From the NCBI GenBank assembly GCA_021736505.1, contig JAIPFU010000069.1:1-8751 (forward strand): a DNA stretch of 8,751 nucleotides, written 5' to 3'. The position numbers were made by a program, and so were the translations under genes. A model generated the notes under the pieces. The model saw nothing but the letters and a program-made list of their open reading frames with translations, made no database searches and was not told where the DNA came from. Below are positions 6,094-8,751 of this stretch, piece by piece. Origin of the DNA: Spirochaetia bacterium (GTDB lineage: Bacteria; Spirochaetota; Spirochaetia; PWKH01). Every line of letters begins with the position of its first letter. Position 1 is the first letter of the stretch.

Positions 6094-6952
6094 ATTTCCT
6101 GAATATATACGTATCCCCCTGGCGGATTGGATAGATGTTATAATGGATTGGCTTCTGATAAATTTGGAAGGTTTTTTTGATGCCATCGGGTTTATCATTC
6201 TGCAAGTCATGCTTGCTATAGAGAATTTGTTTCTTACCATTCCGTGGTTTGTTATCATTCTGCTTGTCGGCGGGCTGGCATGGAAATTTCTGGGGAAATG
6301 GTACGATGGAATCATATTTATGGTGATGCTTGTGTTTATCGGAGCATTCGGCTATTGGGAGCTTGCCATGCGAACATTGAGCCTTGTGGTGGCATCGGTC
6401 TTTTTCTCCCTTCTTATCGGTATTCCTACGGGAATCAGCATGGCAAGAAGTGACAGAATGGAGTCCTTTCTTAAGCCGGTTCTTGACACGATGCAGACCA
6501 TGCCGTCTTTTGTCTACCTCATTCCGGCGCTGATGTTCTTCGGTTTAGGGAAAGTCCCGGCGGTAATTGCAACTATCATTTATGCTGTGCCTCCAGTCAT
6601 ACGGCTTACTAATGTCGGTATCAGAACGGTGGATAAAGAGGCCGTGGAGGCTTCCAAGGCATTTGGAGCGACCCCGAGGCAGGTACTTTTTGATGTCCAA
6701 CTGCCGCTGGCAAAACCTTCCATCATGGTAGGAATTAATCAGACCACGATGATGGCTCTAGCTATGGTTGTTATTGGTTCTATGATTGGTGCCAAGGGAC
6801 TCGGTATGGAAGTACTTCTGGCTATCAACAGGGTGGAAGTCGGTAAAGGTTTTGAAGCTGGTTTCAGTATTGTTATCCTGGCGATTATCATAGACCGGCT
6901 GACTCATTCATTTGCAAAAACGAAGAATCAGGCTGAAAAAGATAAAGAGTAA
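6086..6952 (+). CDS. opuAB: Glycine betaine/proline ABC transporter permease
   Basis: Inner-membrane permease of the importer, 288 residues, ProW/OpuAB family. Hydrophobic segments appear near 34-50, 54-69, 74-90, 97-115, 142-172, 218-236 and 257-270. The EAA loop that docks on the ATPase is EASKAFGATPRQVLFDVQLP (188-207), carrying the conserved Ala, Gly and Leu-Pro. PTGISMARSD and LDTMQTMPSFVYLIPALMFF are typical of the family. An aromatic N-terminus (FEFPEYIRIPLADWID) precedes the membrane part, also as usual. ATG 6086 overlaps the ATPase stop by 8 bases, implying coupled translation. Together with the binding protein and ATPase it completes the transporter; no component is missing. Confidence 0.95.
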   Translation: MFEFPEYIRIPLADWIDVIMDWLLINLEGFFDAIGFIILQVMLAIENLFLTIPWFVIILLVGGLAWKFLGKWYDGIIFMVMLVFIGAFGYWELAMRTLSLVVASVFFSLLIGIPTGISMARSDRMESFLKPVLDTMQTMPSFVYLIPALMFFGLGKVPAVIATIIYAVPPVIRLTNVGIRTVDKEAVEASKAFGATPRQVLFDVQLPLAKPSIMVGINQTTMMALAMVVIGSMIGAKGLGMEVLLAINRVEVGKGFEAGFSIVILAIIIDRLTHSFAKTKNQAEKDKE

Positions 6953-6954
6953 CG

Positions 6955-7773
6955 GTGACTAAGAAAACGGAAAGAGAAAAGAAAACGGAAAGAATATCGA
7001 AAACAGATAAGCCGGATAAAACAGATAAGCCGGATAAAACGGATAAGCCGGATAAGCTGGATAAGCTGGATAAGCTGGATAAGCTGGATAAGCCGGATAA
7101 ACTAGATAATCCGGATAAGCTGGATAAGCCGGAGATAGCAGAACAGGTATACTGGATTCTCGATGAGTATTACCCTGAGGCTATAGAGTTTATCGATTCA
7201 GCAGATGCCTACCAGCACCTCATTGCTGTTATTTTATCCGCCCAGACAACGGACAAACAGGTTAATGCTGTCATTCCAGCTCTGTTTACCCGTTTCCCCT
7301 CTCCTGAGGACCTGATGGCTGCGGATCCCGCGGAAGTGGAGGAGATCATCCATTCCGTGGGTTTTTTCCGTGTTAAAGCCCGAAATATAATTGCCGCAGC
7401 CCGGGATATCCATGAGCGGTTTCACGGAGTGGTTCCCGAAGCTATGGATGAGCTGCTCTCCATTCCTGGAGTGGGAAGGAAAAGCGCCCACGTCATCCGG
7501 GGCAAGTGTTTCGGTCTTCCGGCGATTATTGTGGATACCCACTTCGGCCGTGTTGTCCGGCGGCTCGGCTTGGCGCATGGGAAAAATCCCGAGGCTGTGG
7601 AAAAACAGACTGCAGCCCAGATTTCACCTGAAAAGCAGTATCGCTTCTCTATGATAATTAATCTTCACGGCAGGGAGTTTTGTCACGCCGCACGACCAAA
7701 ATGCACTACATGTCCCCTGGAAGCCATCTGTCCGTCTGCCCAGAATATATCTGAATCTGTAAAGTCATCTTGA
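6955..7773 (+). CDS. nth: Endonuclease III with a Lys-x-Asp repeat N-terminal extension
   Basis: Base-excision-repair glycosylase/AP lyase that removes oxidised pyrimidines and cleaves the strand, 272 residues against about 211 in E. coli. The core starts near residue 62. It has the helix-hairpin-helix LLSIPGVGRKSA (167-178) with catalytic Lys176, catalytic Asp194 in VDTH, and the [4Fe-4S] cysteines C243-x6-C250-x2-C253-x5-C259 with exact family spacing. The extra N-terminus is a basic stretch (1-15) and 15 Lys-x-Asp tripeptides (16-60). GTG at 6955 follows a modest AAAGAG (6944-6949). No in-frame ATG, GTG or TTG lies between the repeats and the core, so the extension is probably translated unless a rare CTG or ATA start is used. 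It begins 2 bp after the permease stop and is therefore part of the transporter operon, a context I would not expect from function. Confidence 0.95.
   Translation: MTKKTEREKKTERISKTDKPDKTDKPDKTDKPDKLDKLDKLDKLDKPDKLDNPDKLDKPEIAEQVYWILDEYYPEAIEFIDSADAYQHLIAVILSAQTTDKQVNAVIPALFTRFPSPEDLMAADPAEVEEIIHSVGFFRVKARNIIAAARDIHERFHGVVPEAMDELLSIPGVGRKSAHVIRGKCFGLPAIIVDTHFGRVVRRLGLAHGKNPEAVEKQTAAQISPEKQYRFSMIINLHGREFCHAARPKCTTCPLEAICPSAQNISESVKSS
7000..7134 (+). repeat. 9-bp in-frame tandem repeat, 15 units, coding Lys-x-Asp
   Basis: Units AAG-CCG-GAT, AAA-ACA-GAT and AAG-CTG-GAT encode KPD, KTD and KLD. The order is (KTD KPD) three times, KLD four times, KPD, KLD, NPD, KLD and a final KPE. The four central KLD units are identical in DNA, indicating recent slippage. 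Alternating Lys and Asp should give a disordered, charge-balanced tail. The 9-bp period preserves the frame on gain or loss of units. Confidence 0.97.
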
Positions 7774-7933
7774 GTTGACTGAGCGCCCTCTGAGATATCT
7801 CAAACAGAAATATTAAAGAAATCTACGTAAAATCTATTTTTATATATGGTTGTTCCGTTTTGATGGGTAAGCTTCAAGTAAGCTCCAAGTAAAATCAGGG
7901 TAAGCTCAAATGCTGATTAAGCTCCGGCACTGC
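7774..7933. other. Convergent intergenic region with no clear terminator
   Basis: 160 bp between the 3' ends of nth (plus) and the next gene (minus). It holds a 12-base palindrome TGAGATATCTCA (7791-7802) without room for a loop, and the 11-bp repeat array. I found no GC-rich hairpin with a T-tract on either strand. Confidence 0.5.
7867..7910. repeat. Degenerate 11-bp tandem repeat, four units, after nth
   Basis: Four adjacent 11-base units: GTAAGCTTCAA, GTAAGCTCCAA, GTAAAATCAGG and GTAAGCTCAAA. Units 1, 2 and 4 are close; unit 3 is diverged. The array is noncoding and lies between two convergent genes. Confidence 0.75.
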
Positions 7934-8593
7934 TTAAGCCAGGCTAAGGATTTTTCTCACGGAATAGGAAAAATCTTCCCACCAAAGCTGTTTATCTTCA
8001 AACTCCATGGTGATATCGGCAATTTGAGAGAGGTGAAAAGGCCGCTTCAGAGGATCAGCCGCTTCAGAGGGAATAAATTGCTGGTATATTTCACTGAACT
8101 CATCTGCTGAAGATTTTTCTATGCCGTCAACCGCAACAGCTGGCTTATTTTTTTCACCCCGGTCTCCTCCCACTGAAGCGAGAAAAATCCCCGGATACAG
8201 AGGAATACAGCCTCCACGTTCATCAATTTCAAGCTCTTTCTTGTAGCTGTCCTTCAGTGCGATGTTCAAAATGCGCTGCGGAAGCATCAGCCTGTCCCCT
8301 GCATTATCTATGGAACTGTCCCGTCCAGTATCCCCAGGAAGGATATCCAGAAACAATCCTTCGTTATGCAGGGAAATTCCGGATATGCTGATGGCTTCGC
8401 GCTGCGATTCGGCTGTTTTCAGATAATCGCTGAAAATTGGGCCCGAGGCATAAAAAAGGGGAACCAGCGGGGGGAGTGCTCTGACAGAAACAAGAGCTTT
8501 TCTGCGGAGCAATTCCGTACTCAGCTTCTGAAGGGATAGGGAAATATGCTGGGGCAGCAGAAATGCGACTAGATGGATTGTTGACATGATCAT
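7934..8593 (-). CDS. Protein of unknown function, 219 residues
   Basis: I do not recognise this family. The frame is long, has no competing gene, and is flanked by sensible intergenic spaces, so it is probably real. There is no signal peptide, transmembrane segment or metal-binding Cys/His cluster; the start (STIHLVAFLLPQHISLSL) is mildly hydrophobic, but a charged stretch (LLRRK) follows soon after. Visible stretches include a hydrophobic, proline-rich piece (VRALPPLVPLFYASGPIF) near 36-53, IPLYPGIFLASVGGDRG in the middle, and an acidic, Trp-containing C-terminus (EFEDKQLWWEDF). It is likely cytoplasmic. Two in-frame ATGs are possible, 8591-8593 and 8585-8587 (MIMST); neither has a clear Shine-Dalgarno, and the second gives 217 residues. 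It is divergent from rpmB and convergent with nth, so it is probably a single-gene unit. Confidence 0.7.
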   Translation of the reverse strand: MIMSTIHLVAFLLPQHISLSLQKLSTELLRRKALVSVRALPPLVPLFYASGPIFSDYLKTAESQREAISISGISLHNEGLFLDILPGDTGRDSSIDNAGDRLMLPQRILNIALKDSYKKELEIDERGGCIPLYPGIFLASVGGDRGEKNKPAVAVDGIEKSSADEFSEIYQQFIPSEAADPLKRPFHLSQIADITMEFEDKQLWWEDFSYSVRKILSLA

Positions 8594-8632
8594 AAAGATT
8601 GGACTATTTTCTGGATAAATTCAAGAGGAGTC

Positions 8633-8661
8633 TTTACATAAATCTTTTTTACTGATATCTT
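8633..8661 (+). promoter_or_regulatory. Candidate promoter of rpmB
   Basis: TTTACA (8633-8638) and TATCTT (8656-8661) are 17 bases apart, matching the sigma70 consensus at five and four of six positions. The -10 lies about 50 bases before the rpmB start. The region is A+T-rich, so chance matches are possible. Confidence 0.4.
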
Positions 8662-8712
8662 CTACAAGTCTTAAATAAAAAATAAGAATCATTGAATATA
8701 AGGTGGAGTATC

Positions 8713-8751
8713 ATGTCACGGAAATGCGATATTTGCGGCAAAGGAGCAGTT
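8713..8751 (+). CDS. rpmB: Ribosomal protein L28, 3' end outside window
   Basis: Only the first 13 codons are present: MSRKCDICGKGAV. This is the start of large-subunit ribosomal protein L28 in its cysteine-containing (zinc-binding, CxxC) form, where Cys5 and Cys8 are the first ligand pair. The ATG follows AAGGTGGAG (8700-8708), a good ribosome binding site about 4 bases away. L28 is a housekeeping gene, which places this side of the window in the core chromosome. Confidence 0.85.
   Translation, partial: MSRKCDICGKGAV

Noticed and set aside
7949..7977. Inverted repeat GATTTTTC / GAAAAATC near the 3' end of the minus-strand gene
   Set aside because: It lies inside the coding region, is A/T-rich and has no following T-tract, so it is not supported as a terminator.

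Overview
The window looks like bacterial chromosome at the right-hand edge of an integrated mobile element. The host is most likely a diderm of moderate G+C, and a spirochaete-like lineage is my best guess. This rests on three things: a CxxC-type ribosomal protein L28 start, tRNA genes without an encoded CCA, and an osmolyte-binding protein with a cleavable signal but no lipobox. None is decisive, and a clostridial host cannot be excluded.

Positions 1-2956 hold the end of an element in the 3' end of a tRNA-Arg(TCT) gene. From left to right it carries a reverse transcriptase open at the window edge (diversity-generating-retroelement-like motifs and a YMDD box), a Dam/D12-type adenine methyltransferase whose GTG start abuts the RT stop, a 249-bp noncoding stretch with CGCGAAA palindromes and direct repeats, and a tyrosine recombinase pointing left. 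The recombinase lacks its C-terminal end, including the catalytic tyrosine. The stretch is visibly more A+T-rich than the genes on the right.

Positions 2957-3130 hold tRNA-Arg(TCT) and tRNA-Pro(TGG) on the minus strand, behind one sigma70-like promoter (TTGACC, 17 bp, TATACT). An A+T-rich gap of about 480 bp follows.

Positions 3611-7773 form one plus-strand operon. It encodes a glycine betaine/proline-type ABC importer (binding protein, ATPase with tandem CBS domains, permease) and then endonuclease III, which starts 2 bp after the permease. The importer would bring in compatible solutes under osmotic stress; Nth repairs oxidised pyrimidines. The striking feature is short tandem repeats of different periods: 15 bp coding a Ser/Thr/Glu/Asp linker at the hinge of the binding protein, 17 bp across that gene's stop codon, 9 bp coding a Lys-x-Asp tail on Nth, and a degenerate 11-bp array after nth.

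Positions 7934-8593 encode an unrecognised minus-strand protein, divergent from rpmB (L28), whose first 13 codons end the window.
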